The notes: a model not told the origin generated them from the letters alone. A stretch of 64,000 nt of DNA from Chloroflexota bacterium (GCA_005880915.1 VBIW01000039.1:1-64000); one strand, 5' to 3'. Numbered from the stretch's first letter, positions 16,183 through 25,083 are shown. Numbers and translations are program-made.

Positions 16183-16223
16183 AAGTCCCGCAGCCCTTCG
16201 GGGTGGCGGGACTTGAATTTTTT
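16183..16223 (+). terminator. Intrinsic terminator of the 5S gene
   Basis: AAGTCCCGC pairs with GCGGGACTT around a CTTCGGGG-type loop (16183-16214), followed by GAATTTTTT. A short T-run also precedes the stem (GTTTTTT, 16175-16181), which gives an A-run partner for the opposite strand, so it may also end the convergent flippase transcript. Confidence 0.85.
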
Positions 16224-17545
16224 CAGGTGAGCACGGGCTCCGGCTCCTTGACGCTCTCCGCGTGCAGCGTGGGGAGCAGCAGATAGCAGCGGATCGTCAG
16301 CAGGAGCAACAGCCCCACCAGGGCGACGAGCACGTCGAGCACGATCTGTCCCACGCGCGCGTGGAAGAGAAAGATCAGGACTCCCTCGGCCAGCACGCCG
16401 AGAGCGAGGATCGGCACGAATACCCGGTCATGCACCGCCATGAAGAACTGGACCAGAAGGTTGTCGAGCGAAAGCGCGAGGCCAATGACTCCGACCGGAA
16501 ACACAAGTGGCACAGCGTCCTTGAAGCTGGGCCCGAACAGGACTCCGACGACCAGGCCCGGCGCCACCGCGAAGACCAGCAGCGCGCCGGCGCCCAGCGC
16601 GGTCAGGATGCCCGCGGACGAGAGAAGGATCCGCCCGGGGTGCTGCTCCTTCGCCACCGCCTCGACCACACGCGGAAAGAGGACCTGGCTCACGCTGAGG
16701 GTCAGGAAGAAAAGGATCGTGCCGATCTTGTTGAGCCCGCCGTAGATGCCGCCGTCGTGGCCGTTGAGGTAATGCTCGGCCAGGATCACGTCCTGGTTGT
16801 AGAGAATCTGGACTCCGATGATGCCGGCGGCCGCGGTGAGTGAGAAACCGGCCATGACTCGCAGCCTGACCCGAGTGCCGGTGCCCCGGAAGTGGTCGTG
16901 CAGCGAGTAGAGACCCAGACAGAAGACAAAGACGAGTCCCACGAATACTGCGGCCATGGCGCCTGAAACCGCGTAGCCGGCCTTCAGGAGAAGGAAGACC
17001 ACGGTCGTTCGAATCAGCAGCTCGAGCGACAGGTTGAGCGAGAGCGCCGTGAAGCGCTGCAGCCCCTGCAGGATGCCGCGCGGGATCGCGACCTGCCAGA
17101 TCAGGGCGATGGAGAAGCCGAGGATGAGGATCGGCAGCGTGGAGCCGATGTGCTCGAACGCCGCGATGGGACGAGCGAACAGCGTCGTCAGCAGGATGAA
17201 CAGCAGGCAGGGGATGGCGATGAGGCGCACCGTGCGCGCCAGCAGCGAGCGCACGCCAGGGTCGCCACGGGCGTTGAGCATCGCTGTGTAGCGGGCGAGG
17301 ACGACGACCAGGATCAGAGCGGGGCCCGTCCCGACGGCGTACACCGCGATCAGGAACGCCACCTGACCGTACGTCTCGGGGCCCAGGATGCGGCCCGCTA
17401 TCGCGTGGTATACGAAGCCCCCGACGCCCGCGACAAGTCCGCCGGAAAAGAGGACCAGGTTCTGCCGGACCAACCGGTTGCGCCGGATCTGGGCCAGGCG
17501 CTGGCCGAGACCCAGGCGCTGCACGTCCGCCGATTCTAGTGGCAC
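16223..17545 (-). CDS. Oligosaccharide flippase family protein (Wzx/MATE-like)
   Basis: A 440-residue integral membrane protein with about 12-14 helices. The start LVRQNLVLFSGGLVAGVGGFVYHAIAGRILGPETYGQVAFL is the polysaccharide-biosynthesis (PST) family signature, in which lipid-linked sugars are flipped across the membrane. Start GTG at 17543-17545; the next gene starts 21 bp away in the opposite direction, and the two genes seem to share a -10 sequence. With the glycosyltransferase beside it, it likely serves a cell-surface glycan. The exact cargo is unknown. Confidence 0.85.
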   Translation of the reverse strand: MPLESADVQRLGLGQRLAQIRRNRLVRQNLVLFSGGLVAGVGGFVYHAIAGRILGPETYGQVAFLIAVYAVGTGPALILVVVLARYTAMLNARGDPGVRSLLARTVRLIAIPCLLFILLTTLFARPIAAFEHIGSTLPILILGFSIALIWQVAIPRGILQGLQRFTALSLNLSLELLIRTTVVFLLLKAGYAVSGAMAAVFVGLVFVFCLGLYSLHDHFRGTGTRVRLRVMAGFSLTAAAGIIGVQILYNQDVILAEHYLNGHDGGIYGGLNKIGTILFFLTLSVSQVLFPRVVEAVAKEQHPGRILLSSAGILTALGAGALLVFAVAPGLVVGVLFGPSFKDAVPLVFPVGVIGLALSLDNLLVQFFMAVHDRVFVPILALGVLAEGVLIFLFHARVGQIVLDVLVALVGLLLLLTIRCYLLLPTLHAESVKEPEPVLT

Positions 17546-17551
17546 GAACGC

Positions 17552-17557
17552 GATAAT
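17552..17557. promoter_or_regulatory. Possible shared -10 box between divergent glycan genes
   Basis: GATAAT read rightwards is 9 nt before the glycosyltransferase ATG; its complement ATTATC read leftwards is 6 nt before the flippase GTG. One hexamer may serve both directions, making the two transcripts mutually exclusive at any instant. Confidence 0.4.
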
Positions 17558-17566
17558 TCAGGGCCG

Positions 17567-18457
17567 ATGCCTGAATCCGCCAAGCCACTCGTCTCAGCAC
17601 TGGTCGTCAGCCGCAACGCCAAAGAGGAGCTGCTCCAGTGCCTCAAGGCGTTTTTCGCGAGCGCCGACGTACCGGTCGAGGCGATCGTCGTAGACAACGA
17701 CTCGTCAGACGGATCACCAGCCGCAGTGACCGATGAATTCCCTCAGGCCACGGTGTTGGTCCAGTCGAAAGACCTCGGCTATGGGCGCGCTGCAAACGTC
17801 GGTCTCGAGCGGTGCCAGGGCCGCTTCGTCCTGCTCCTGAGCCCGCACGTCGCACTGGATCCTCAGTGCGTGGGACGGCTGGCTGACCTTCTTCTCACCC
17901 GGCCCGACGCGGGCGCGGTCGGCCCGCGGCTGCTCCTGCCGGACGGCAAGGTCGACCCCGACGCGCGGCGCGCGTTTCCGCTGCCGAGCACGCTGTTCTA
18001 CCAGACGGTCGGGCTGAGCAAGATCTTTCCGAAAAGTCCTCGATTCGGCCGGGCCAACATGGGCCACGTCGACGAATCGGAGGTGCACGAGATGGACGCC
18101 GGCACGGCAGCGTGCTTGCTTCTCCGCAGGTCCGCGCTCGACCGCGTGGGATTCTTCGACCCGCGCTACTTCATGTTTGGCGAAGACCTTGACCTCTGCT
18201 ATCGCCTGAAGCTTGGCGGCTGGAAGATCTTCTATCTCCCGTCGGCGAGCGCGGTGCACCGCATCAAGCCAGAACCGCTCAACCGTCAGCGTCAGATCTC
18301 GTACGAACGCCACCGGGCAATGTGGACATATCACTTCAAGCACCACTCCGAGGACGTTTCCGCGTTCGGCAACGGCCTGGTGTGGGTACAGATATGGGGC
18401 CGCTATGTCGCCGACCGTGTGCGCAGCACGTTCCGCGGCAATCGAGAACCAACCTAG
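17567..18457 (+). CDS. Glycosyltransferase family 2 (rhamnosyltransferase-like)
   Basis: A 296-residue soluble or peripheral GT-A enzyme. Seen: VSALVVSRNAKEELLQCL, AIVVDNDSSDGSPAAV (nucleotide-binding), a D-x-x region LLLSPHVALDP, and MDAGTAACLLLRRSALDRVGFFDPRYFMFGEDLDLCYRL, the typical acceptor-side ED motif of WbbL-like rhamnosyltransferases. It probably adds a sugar to a lipid-linked glycan flipped by the divergent neighbour. Its stop is followed immediately by the htpX ATG. Confidence 0.88.
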   Translation: MPESAKPLVSALVVSRNAKEELLQCLKAFFASADVPVEAIVVDNDSSDGSPAAVTDEFPQATVLVQSKDLGYGRAANVGLERCQGRFVLLLSPHVALDPQCVGRLADLLLTRPDAGAVGPRLLLPDGKVDPDARRAFPLPSTLFYQTVGLSKIFPKSPRFGRANMGHVDESEVHEMDAGTAACLLLRRSALDRVGFFDPRYFMFGEDLDLCYRLKLGGWKIFYLPSASAVHRIKPEPLNRQRQISYERHRAMWTYHFKHHSEDVSAFGNGLVWVQIWGRYVADRVRSTFRGNREPT

Positions 18458-19354
18458 ATGTATCACCAGATATCGCGCAACAAGCGCAACAGCATCCTCG
18501 TGATCGCCGGCTTCCTGATCGTGTGGCTGGTTGTCGGGCTGATCGTCGGGGCGCTGGCCTACGGCCAGGGTGGGGCGATCGCGGGTGCAATTGTCCTCGG
18601 CCTGCTCGGCGTGGCCGCGGCGCTGTACGCGTACTACTTCGGCTCCTCGACAGTGTTGGCCGCGATGGGCGCGCAGCCCGCCGACCCGAGGCAGTACCAG
18701 CAGCTCTACAACGTGGTCCAGGCGCTCGCGATCGGCGACGGCCTCCCGATGCCGAAGGTCTACGTGATCAACGACCCGAGCCCAAACGCGTTCGCCACCG
18801 GGCGCGACCCGAACCACGCTTCAGTGACCGTGACGACCGGGCTGCTCCAGATCATGAACCGCGAGGAGCTCGAGGGCGTCCTGGCGCATGAGATGAGCCA
18901 CGTCAAGAACTTCGACGTGCGCCTGCTGCTCGTGGTCACGACGATGATCGGCATGGCCGCGCTCATCGCGAGCGCTTTCTGGAACAGCATCGCCCGCATG
19001 CGACTGCGCGGTCAGGGCGCGCTGGTCGTCCTGGCAATCGGCATTCTCTTCACGCTGGTCGCGTTCATCATCGGCCCGCTCATGCAGCTGGCGCTGTCGC
19101 GCCAGCGCGAGTCGCTGGCCGACGTCAGCGGTGTCGAGCTGACGCGAAATCCCGCCGGACTTATCTCGGCGCTGCAGAAGATCGCCCAGAACGACAAGCC
19201 GCCTGAGCGGTTCAACCACGCGGTGGCCGCAATGATGATCGACAACCCGTCAGAGCACCACGGCAGCTTCTTCAGCCGCCTTTTCGACACCCACCCGCCG
19301 ATCGAGGAGCGCATCGCCGCGCTGCAGAAAATCGCGAGCGTCCAGCAGACCTAG
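18458..19354 (+). CDS. htpX: M48 family zinc metalloprotease HtpX-like
   Basis: A 298-residue membrane protease of the envelope stress response. Two N-terminal membrane helices, then EGVLAHEMSHVKNFDVRLLL with the HExxH zinc site, two further helices, and SRQRESLADVSGVELTRNP, carrying the third zinc ligand Glu. The C-terminal FSRLFDTHPPIEERIAAL is the HtpX ending. Its ATG follows the stop of the glycosyltransferase with no gap, so the two are one transcript. Confidence 0.93.
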   Translation: MYHQISRNKRNSILVIAGFLIVWLVVGLIVGALAYGQGGAIAGAIVLGLLGVAAALYAYYFGSSTVLAAMGAQPADPRQYQQLYNVVQALAIGDGLPMPKVYVINDPSPNAFATGRDPNHASVTVTTGLLQIMNREELEGVLAHEMSHVKNFDVRLLLVVTTMIGMAALIASAFWNSIARMRLRGQGALVVLAIGILFTLVAFIIGPLMQLALSRQRESLADVSGVELTRNPAGLISALQKIAQNDKPPERFNHAVAAMMIDNPSEHHGSFFSRLFDTHPPIEERIAALQKIASVQQT

Positions 19355-19373
19355 GTTCCAACGACCGGAGGCG

Positions 19374-22300
19374 GTGTCGCCTCTCCTCGCCAAGATTCTT
19401 CACGTCCGCCGCACCGAGCTCCGGCGGACACTGCAGGTGGCGGGCTTCGCCATCGTCGTGGGGTGGGCGATGTACACCGCGTTCAGCGCGGCCCAGTCGA
19501 TCTTCCTGAACAAGGCCGGTCCTCACGCCTATCCGCTGTTCTTCATCGTGCTCGCCCTCACCGCGTGGCCGATGGCTGCGCTGCAGGGCGCGCTCACGCG
19601 GCGCTTCGGCGTCGGGAGGGCGTTCCGGATCGTCCTGGTCGCAAACGCAGTCGCAGCGGTGGGAGTGTTCACCGCTTACGCGATCCGCGAAGACGCGACA
19701 ACCGCGTTCGGCGCCTACGTCGTCTATTCGGTCGCGTTCGAGCTTGTCATGCTCAACTTCTGGAGCTTCGCGACGCAGCACTTCAACGTGCTCGAGGGCA
19801 AGCGCGTCTTCCCGGTCATCGCCGCGGGCTCGAGTGTCGGTTACATCCTCTCGGGGTTGACGACCACGATCGTCGCGGTCTTCGCGACCGAGCCCTTGAT
19901 CTTCGTCTGGGCATTCGGCTCTCTGGCGGCCGCGGTCATGTCGGTGGGACTGGAGCGCACCCTCTTTCGACCTGCCTTCATCGACGACGCGGACCAGCTT
20001 CTCGTCGAGCAGGAGGTGGAGCGGAAGCGGCACGGCACGCTCGCCATGCTCAGACGCGGCTTCGAGTATCTGACCGGCAGCCGTCTCGTGCTCGCCCTTG
20101 TCCTCGTGACGCTCGTGTTCCAGGTGGCAAGCCGAGTCGGCGATTACCTCGTCGCTGTGCTCTTCGTCTCCGCGACCCACAACAACCTGCAGGAGCTGAC
20201 GATCCTCATCGGCAACGCGTGGCTCGCAACTTACGTCGTGCAGCTCGTCGTCAGTCTCTTCGTCACGCCGTGGGTGCTCAACAGACTCGGCGTGAAGAAC
20301 GCGATCCTGGTCCTGCCGGCCTTCACGCTGGTCGGCTTCACGGCCGTCGCCATCAACCCGGTCCTGGGCACCGCGCTATTCCTCTTCATCGTGCGCAACG
20401 GTCTGCAGACCGGGCTCGACGATCCCGCGCAGAGCGTCCTCGGGGGGGCGCTGCCGGCCCAGGTCGTGCCCAGGCTGAGATTCCTGCTCGACAACGTCGT
20501 TCTTCCGTCGGCGGCGGTCCTGGCCGGGGTGGGACTCTTGCTCGTTCAGCCGGCCATCGTGGCGAGCGTCGCGGTACTCGCCGTGATCGGTGTCGCAATC
20601 GGCGCGCTCTTCATCCTTGCTGCGTGGCGCGTGAGGAGCCTTTACGTGGACGCGATCTACGCGCGGCTGCGCACGCATGCCCTGAGCCTCGCCGACTTCC
20701 AGCAGGCGGTCGGACGCCCGACCCCCGACCAGATCGCCGAGCTGCAGGGCTACATCCGCGGCGCCGACGACCGGACGAGAGAGTTCGCCGCAGCGGCGCT
20801 GGCCAAGTCCTCGCCGGAGACGTTCACGTCGATGCTGCCCGAGCTGCTTGCGTCCCGGGATACCGTTGTGCGGCGGCTCGCGTTTCAGATGGCCCCTCCG
20901 GACCGCGTCACGCTCGATCAGCTCGAAGCGGCGCGCGCCGACGACGACGGATGGGTGCAGGCGGCAGCGGCGGTAGCGGGTGTGATGAAAAAGGAGCGCT
21001 GGCAAGGTTCCGACGAGCTCCTCCGCACGCTCGACGACTCGAGCGCTCCTGGCGACCGGGCGGCGGCCGCGTGGGCGGCGGCTTTCGTCGGGGACGACAA
21101 GACGGTCGTCGGGGCGATGTCGGATGACGATCCTCGCGTGCGACTCGAGGCGATCCGCAGCTTCGCCCGGATGAAGGGCCAGGTCGCGGGCGTGGCTGCG
21201 CCGTTGCTGGGGTGCCTCCGGGATTCTGACGTCGGCGTCCGGCGGGAGGCGCTGCGACAGGCGGTACGGTGGACGCCGCCGGCGGAGTTCCAGCAGGCGT
21301 TTGCCGAGGCACTGGCCGGCTGTCTGGCGAGCGCGGACCGCGACGTCAGGCGCGTCGCCGCAGAAGCGATGGCGGCCCAAGCGCCCGAGGCATTGATGCT
21401 CACGCTGCCGCTCCTTCTCTTGCACGATGAGACGTCGGCTGCCGCAGTCGAGGCCCTGGTGCGAAGCGGCCGCCCGGAGCTGTATCAGCGTGTGCGGGAG
21501 CACCTGGACACGCGCCTGGCGGGCGGCGCCCAGATGGCCCGGCTGTCCGCTCGAATCTCCGGCGCAATGCGACGCATGGACGGTGACCAGGCGGCCGGCT
21601 ACGCGCTGCTGCGCATCGGGCTGGAGGATTACATCCACGGTGCGGCCGAATCAGGGTTGGCCGCGATGCGCGCTCTCCACGGCAAGCGAGGTTTTGCCAC
21701 GGTCGAGCGCGGACTCGTTTCGATGCACATCCAAACGAGGGTGGAGGCGCTGGAAACGTTGTTAAACTTCGGCCCGGGTTGGCTCGCCGGGCCGCTGGTG
21801 CGCCTGCTCGACCCGGGCGAGTTCGACCCGGTTCTGGCGCGGCCCCTGACGCAAGCGGAGCTCGAAGCCCTCGCCGGCCATCCCGACAGGTGGGTGCGCG
21901 AAACAGCGGAAGCGGCCAGGCACGGACCCAATGAACACATGAAAGAGCTGATCGCGCTGAAACAGGTTCCTCTCTTCAGCACCCTCACCCTCGAGCAGCT
22001 GGCCAGCATCGACCGGCTGATGGTCACGCGGCATTACGTGAAGGGCGAGCTCATCTTCCGCAAAGGTGATGTAGGTGCTGAGCTCTACGTGGTCGTCGAC
22101 GGCGAGATTCGGATCCACCTCGACCACGCGGCGATCGAAGTGACGCTGGCGAGGCACGGCGCGGGCACCGTCGTGGGCGAGATGTCGGTCTTCGACGAGC
22201 AGCCGAGATCCGCGAGCGCCCAGGCCACCACCGACACGACCGTGCGCGTGCTGCGCCGCGACCGTCTGCACGCGATCGTCACCGAACACCCCGAGGTGCT

Positions 22301-22418
22301 GCTGGAATTCATCAAGAACCTGAGTGAACGGCTGCGGGCGATGGACCAGAAGCTCGAGTCCGGCTCACCTGCCGCGGACGGACCGGCTGCGCTTCCGGCA
22401 GGAGGTCTTACTCCCTAG
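19374..22418 (+). CDS. MFS/ATP-ADP-translocase-like membrane protein fused to HEAT repeats and a cyclic-nucleotide-binding domain
   Basis: A 1014-residue fusion. Residues about 1-430: 11-12 membrane helices resembling the MFS/NTT-type translocase fold (FAIVVGWAMYTAFSAAQSIFL, GLTTTIVAVFATEPLIFVWAF). Residues about 440-850: alpha-helical HEAT-like repeats (for example DDPRVRLEAIRSFARM, DSDVGVRREALRQAV, SADRDVRRVAAEAMA). Residues about 858-985: a CAP-type cyclic-nucleotide-binding domain (LKQVPLFSTLTLEQLASI, GEMSVFDEQPRSASAQA with the phosphate-binding Arg). GTG start with GGAGG 4-5 nt upstream. It suggests transport gated by cAMP or cGMP; substrate unknown. Its stop overlaps the convergent xseB by 11 bp. 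Confidence 0.82.
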   Translation: MSPLLAKILHVRRTELRRTLQVAGFAIVVGWAMYTAFSAAQSIFLNKAGPHAYPLFFIVLALTAWPMAALQGALTRRFGVGRAFRIVLVANAVAAVGVFTAYAIREDATTAFGAYVVYSVAFELVMLNFWSFATQHFNVLEGKRVFPVIAAGSSVGYILSGLTTTIVAVFATEPLIFVWAFGSLAAAVMSVGLERTLFRPAFIDDADQLLVEQEVERKRHGTLAMLRRGFEYLTGSRLVLALVLVTLVFQVASRVGDYLVAVLFVSATHNNLQELTILIGNAWLATYVVQLVVSLFVTPWVLNRLGVKNAILVLPAFTLVGFTAVAINPVLGTALFLFIVRNGLQTGLDDPAQSVLGGALPAQVVPRLRFLLDNVVLPSAAVLAGVGLLLVQPAIVASVAVLAVIGVAIGALFILAAWRVRSLYVDAIYARLRTHALSLADFQQAVGRPTPDQIAELQGYIRGADDRTREFAAAALAKSSPETFTSMLPELLASRDTVVRRLAFQMAPPDRVTLDQLEAARADDDGWVQAAAAVAGVMKKERWQGSDELLRTLDDSSAPGDRAAAAWAAAFVGDDKTVVGAMSDDDPRVRLEAIRSFARMKGQVAGVAAPLLGCLRDSDVGVRREALRQAVRWTPPAEFQQAFAEALAGCLASADRDVRRVAAEAMAAQAPEALMLTLPLLLLHDETSAAAVEALVRSGRPELYQRVREHLDTRLAGGAQMARLSARISGAMRRMDGDQAAGYALLRIGLEDYIHGAAESGLAAMRALHGKRGFATVERGLVSMHIQTRVEALETLLNFGPGWLAGPLVRLLDPGEFDPVLARPLTQAELEALAGHPDRWVRETAEAARHGPNEHMKELIALKQVPLFSTLTLEQLASIDRLMVTRHYVKGELIFRKGDVGAELYVVVDGEIRIHLDHAAIEVTLARHGAGTVVGEMSVFDEQPRSASAQATTDTTVRVLRRDRLHAIVTEHPEVLLEFIKNLSERLRAMDQKLESGSPAADGPAALPAGGLTP

Positions 22419-22608
22419 TTTCGGGTTCGGCGCGAACTTCTATCTTCTTGCGCGCGGCGTCGAGGCGCTCGGTGCAGATCTTCAGGTAGATGCGGGCATC
22501 GTCGACGGCTTTGAGCGCGTCCTCGAGCGACAGGTTGCCGTCTTCCAGCACCTTGAGCCTCTCGTCGAGCTTCTCCAGCGCCTGCTCATAGGTCAGGTCC
22601 TGGCTCAC
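22408..22608 (-). CDS. xseB: Exodeoxyribonuclease VII small subunit
   Basis: A 66-residue coiled-coil protein, read by translation from GTG at 22606-22608: SQDLTYEQALEKLDERLKVL, then EDGNLSLEDALKAVDDARIY and a Lys/Glu-rich end. The pattern of one Glu-Leu helix, ExG-x-LsLEdal, second helix is diagnostic for XseB. AGGAGGT lies 6 nt before the GTG, and the GTGA overlaps the xseA stop. The longer frame opened further upstream is xseA read out of frame. Needed several copies per XseA in the nuclease complex. Confidence 0.92.
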   Translation of the reverse strand: MSQDLTYEQALEKLDERLKVLEDGNLSLEDALKAVDDARIYLKICTERLDAARKKIEVRAEPETRE

Positions 22609-23954
22609 GGCTCGACCTCCTCGACGCGGGCGCCGAGGCGACCCGATCCCAGGCGGATCCGAACCCGGCGGTTGACGCCGGTGGCGGCGGCGGAGCTGAT
22701 CACGCTGCCCGATTCGGCGTCCTGCGTGATGCTGTACCCCCGAGCGAGCACGCCGTCCGGGCTGAGCGCGACCAGCCGCTGTTCGCGGTGGGCGAGCGCA
22801 CGCGTGGCGACGCCGAACCGTTCCGCCAGCGCGCGTGCAAGGCGGTCGGGGGCGCGGCGGGCGGCGAGGGAGCTGGTGCTTTTCGCCAGGCGCGAGGCGG
22901 CTGCGCTGTCCAACCGGCGGCGCCGGTCGCGAAGCGCCTCCTCGCGGCGTGCCACCTGGGCGACCGGGCTCAGGCGACCCAGCTCGGCCGCCGCTCGGGT
23001 CAACCTCTCTACACGGTGCCGGACGAGGGCGGGGAGGACCTGGAGCAGGCGGCGCCGCTTGAGGTCGATGCGCTCCGTCTCGCGGCTGACCCGCTGCCTG
23101 ATCTCGCGGTCGAGCCGTCGGTCTCGCTCGCGCAATTGGGCGATGAGGTCCGACTTCTTGGGCACCACGCGCGCCCCCGCCTCGGTCGGGGTGCGGCACT
23201 CTGCGTCGCCGACCAGGTCGGCCACGGTTCGATCGGAGGTATGGCCGAGCGCGGTCACCACCGGCAGCTTCGACTCGAGGATCGCGCGCGCCACGACCTC
23301 GGTGTTGAAGGCGCACATCTCTTCGAAGCTGCCGCCGCCGCGCGCGAGCACGATCACGTCCGCGGCTTGTTCCTGGTTGCAGCGCCGCAGGGCGCGGGCG
23401 ACGCTCATCGGCGCGGCTGCCCCCTGCACCTGCACGGGATACACGACGATGCCCATGTTGGGGTAGCGCTCCAGGATGGTCTCCTGAAGGTCGTGGATGA
23501 CGGCCCCTGTCGGCGAGGTCAGGAGCGCGACCGCTCGCGGCAGAAAAGGAAGGGGGCGCTTGCGCTCCGGGGCAAAGGCGCCCTCTGCCTCCAGTTTTCG
23601 CTTCAGCTCTTCCAGCTGGGCCCTGAGTTTGCCGATGTCGTCGAACTCGATCTGGTCGACGATGAACCGGAGGGCTCCGTACTGAGTCCAGAAGTCGACC
23701 CGCCCACGGAAGATGAACACCTGCCCGTCTTCCGGCAGAGTCGTGACCCGGCGAGCGTCGTCCGCATACAGGAAGCCGTTGATCAAGCTCTGGTTGTCAC
23801 GGATGGCGAAGCTGTAATGGCCCTTCGCGCCGCGCTTCATCCCGCTGACCTCGCCCTTGACGAGCAGCGCGGTGAGGGGGCGCAGCTCGCGTTTGATCTC
23901 GTTGGCGAGCTCGGTGACCGTGAAGGGCCGCTGAGCCTCTTCGGGTCGAAGCAT
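22605..23954 (-). CDS. xseA: Exodeoxyribonuclease VII large subunit
   Basis: Catalytic subunit (449 residues) that degrades single-stranded DNA into oligonucleotides during repair. N-terminal OB-fold: FTVTELANEIKRELRPLTALLVKGEVSGMKRGAKGHYSFAIRD. Catalytic domain: LPRAVALLTSPTGAVIHDLQETI, VIVLARGGGSFEEMCAFN, VVTALGHTSDRTVADLVGD, all XseA signatures. A coiled-coil region near residues 270-370 should bind XseB. C-terminal LARGYSITQDAESG is typical. xseB follows with a 4-bp overlap. Confidence 0.96.
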   Translation of the reverse strand: MLRPEEAQRPFTVTELANEIKRELRPLTALLVKGEVSGMKRGAKGHYSFAIRDNQSLINGFLYADDARRVTTLPEDGQVFIFRGRVDFWTQYGALRFIVDQIEFDDIGKLRAQLEELKRKLEAEGAFAPERKRPLPFLPRAVALLTSPTGAVIHDLQETILERYPNMGIVVYPVQVQGAAAPMSVARALRRCNQEQAADVIVLARGGGSFEEMCAFNTEVVARAILESKLPVVTALGHTSDRTVADLVGDAECRTPTEAGARVVPKKSDLIAQLRERDRRLDREIRQRVSRETERIDLKRRRLLQVLPALVRHRVERLTRAAAELGRLSPVAQVARREEALRDRRRRLDSAAASRLAKSTSSLAARRAPDRLARALAERFGVATRALAHREQRLVALSPDGVLARGYSITQDAESGSVISSAAATGVNRRVRIRLGSGRLGARVEEVEP

Positions 23955-24002
23955 TCAGTAAGTCACGTCCTGGTCGGGCTTGTCCGTCACGGGACTAGAT
24001 TA

Positions 24003-24066
24003 GGCCAGCCCCTCCGGCGCAGCCCCTCCGGCCCTCCGGGCCACCTCCCCATGAATGGGGAGGAGC
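24003..24066. repeat. Palindromic repeat family B, intergenic copy
   Basis: CCCCTCCGGC... followed by GGCCACCTCCCC and the hairpin CCTCCCCATGAATGGGGAGG (ending near 24064), between xseA and the end of moaA. Other copies are at 43535, inside the ABC gene near 55630-55872, and at 59263-59356. Confidence 0.8.
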
Positions 24067-24071
24067 CTTCC

Positions 24072-25070
24072 TCAGCCGCCGATCTGCGACATGTTTTTGG
24101 CCGGCTTGATGAAGCCAGCCTTGTTGATCAGATGGCCTTCTTCCTTGCGCCAGATCGCTCCCTCGATCACGGATCCCAGGTGGTCGTCGGAGACGCCTGA
24201 CCGCATCAGGTCGCGGAGCGGGGTCTCATGCAGCGAGAAGAGGCACGTGCGAAGCCCGCCTTCGGCGGTCAGGCGGATCCGGTTGCACGTCGTGCAGAAG
24301 GCCTGGCTGACCGACGAGATGAAGCCGATGCCGCCAGGTGCGCCGTCGGCGAAGGTGTAGCGGGTCGCGGGTCCCGGGCGCGGGTCGTTGTAGGCGACCA
24401 GAGGAAACTGGTCTTCGATCTGCTCCTGGATCCGAAGGCTCGGCACGACCTGCTCGTTGGTCCAGATGTTGTCGCCGTCGAGGGGCATGAACTCGATGAA
24501 GCGCACCTCATAGCCCTCCGCCCGCGCGAGCCGGGCGAAGTCGACGACCTCATCGTCGTTGCGGCCCTTCATGACGACCATGTTCAGCTTGATGGGACCC
24601 AGGCCCGCCTCCCGCGCTGCGGCGATGCCGTCCATCACCCGCACGAAGGCGTCGCTGCGCGCCATCTCCTGGAAGCGGTCCATGTGCAGCGTGTCGAGCG
24701 AGATGTTGATGCGCTTCAGCCCCGCGTCCTTGAGCGCCTGCGCCTTCTGCCGCAGCAACACGCCGTTCGTGGTCATCGTGATGTCGAGGGTCGGGTCGAT
24801 CGCGTTGATCATGCCGACGAGCTCCTCGAGCTTCACCCGGACGAGCGGTTCGCCGCCTGTGATCCTGATGGTGCGGACGCCGTACCGCTCGACGAAGATC
24901 CGCGCGAGGCGGACGATCTCCTCGTACCTCAGGATGTCGTCGCGGGCGAGCCACTTGAGGCCCTCCGCCGGCATGCAGTAGATGCAGCGGAAGTTGCAGC
25001 GGTCCGTGACTGAGATCCGAAGGTCGTCGGCGATCCGCCCGTAGCTGTCGAAAAGCCTGCGGTCCGGCAT
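24072..25070 (-). CDS. moaA: GTP 3',8-cyclase (molybdenum cofactor biosynthesis)
   Basis: Radical SAM enzyme for the first step of molybdopterin synthesis. The 332-residue product has the N-terminal cluster motif VTDRCNFRCIYCMPAEG (CxxxCxxC), GGEPLVR, and the C-terminal second cluster ligands FCTTCNRIRLTAEGGLRTCLF that bind GTP. A TATGAT box (25078-25083) lies 7 nt before the ATG, so the mRNA is leaderless. It fits with moeA at 57977 and the molybdenum hydroxylase at 34262-38067 in the same region. Its C-terminus lacks the usual Gly-Gly ending of MoaA; the last residues are NMSQIGG, so a GG pair is in fact kept. Confidence 0.96.
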   Translation of the reverse strand: MPDRRLFDSYGRIADDLRISVTDRCNFRCIYCMPAEGLKWLARDDILRYEEIVRLARIFVERYGVRTIRITGGEPLVRVKLEELVGMINAIDPTLDITMTTNGVLLRQKAQALKDAGLKRINISLDTLHMDRFQEMARSDAFVRVMDGIAAAREAGLGPIKLNMVVMKGRNDDEVVDFARLARAEGYEVRFIEFMPLDGDNIWTNEQVVPSLRIQEQIEDQFPLVAYNDPRPGPATRYTFADGAPGGIGFISSVSQAFCTTCNRIRLTAEGGLRTCLFSLHETPLRDLMRSGVSDDHLGSVIEGAIWRKEEGHLINKAGFIKPAKNMSQIGG

Positions 25071-25077
25071 TTAGCCG

Positions 25078-25083
25078 ATCATA
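25078..25083 (-). promoter_or_regulatory. -10 box of moaA, leaderless start
   Basis: TATGAT on the minus strand, 7 nt (CGGCTAA) before the moaA ATG at 25070. The divergent enoyl-CoA hydratase ATG at 25090 is only 19 bp from the moaA start. Confidence 0.6.

Noticed and set aside
22408-23316. 302-codon frame read as a long version of xseB
   Set aside because: Only its last 66 codons encode XseB; the rest is xseA read out of frame, and the GTG at 22608 has a perfect Shine-Dalgarno.
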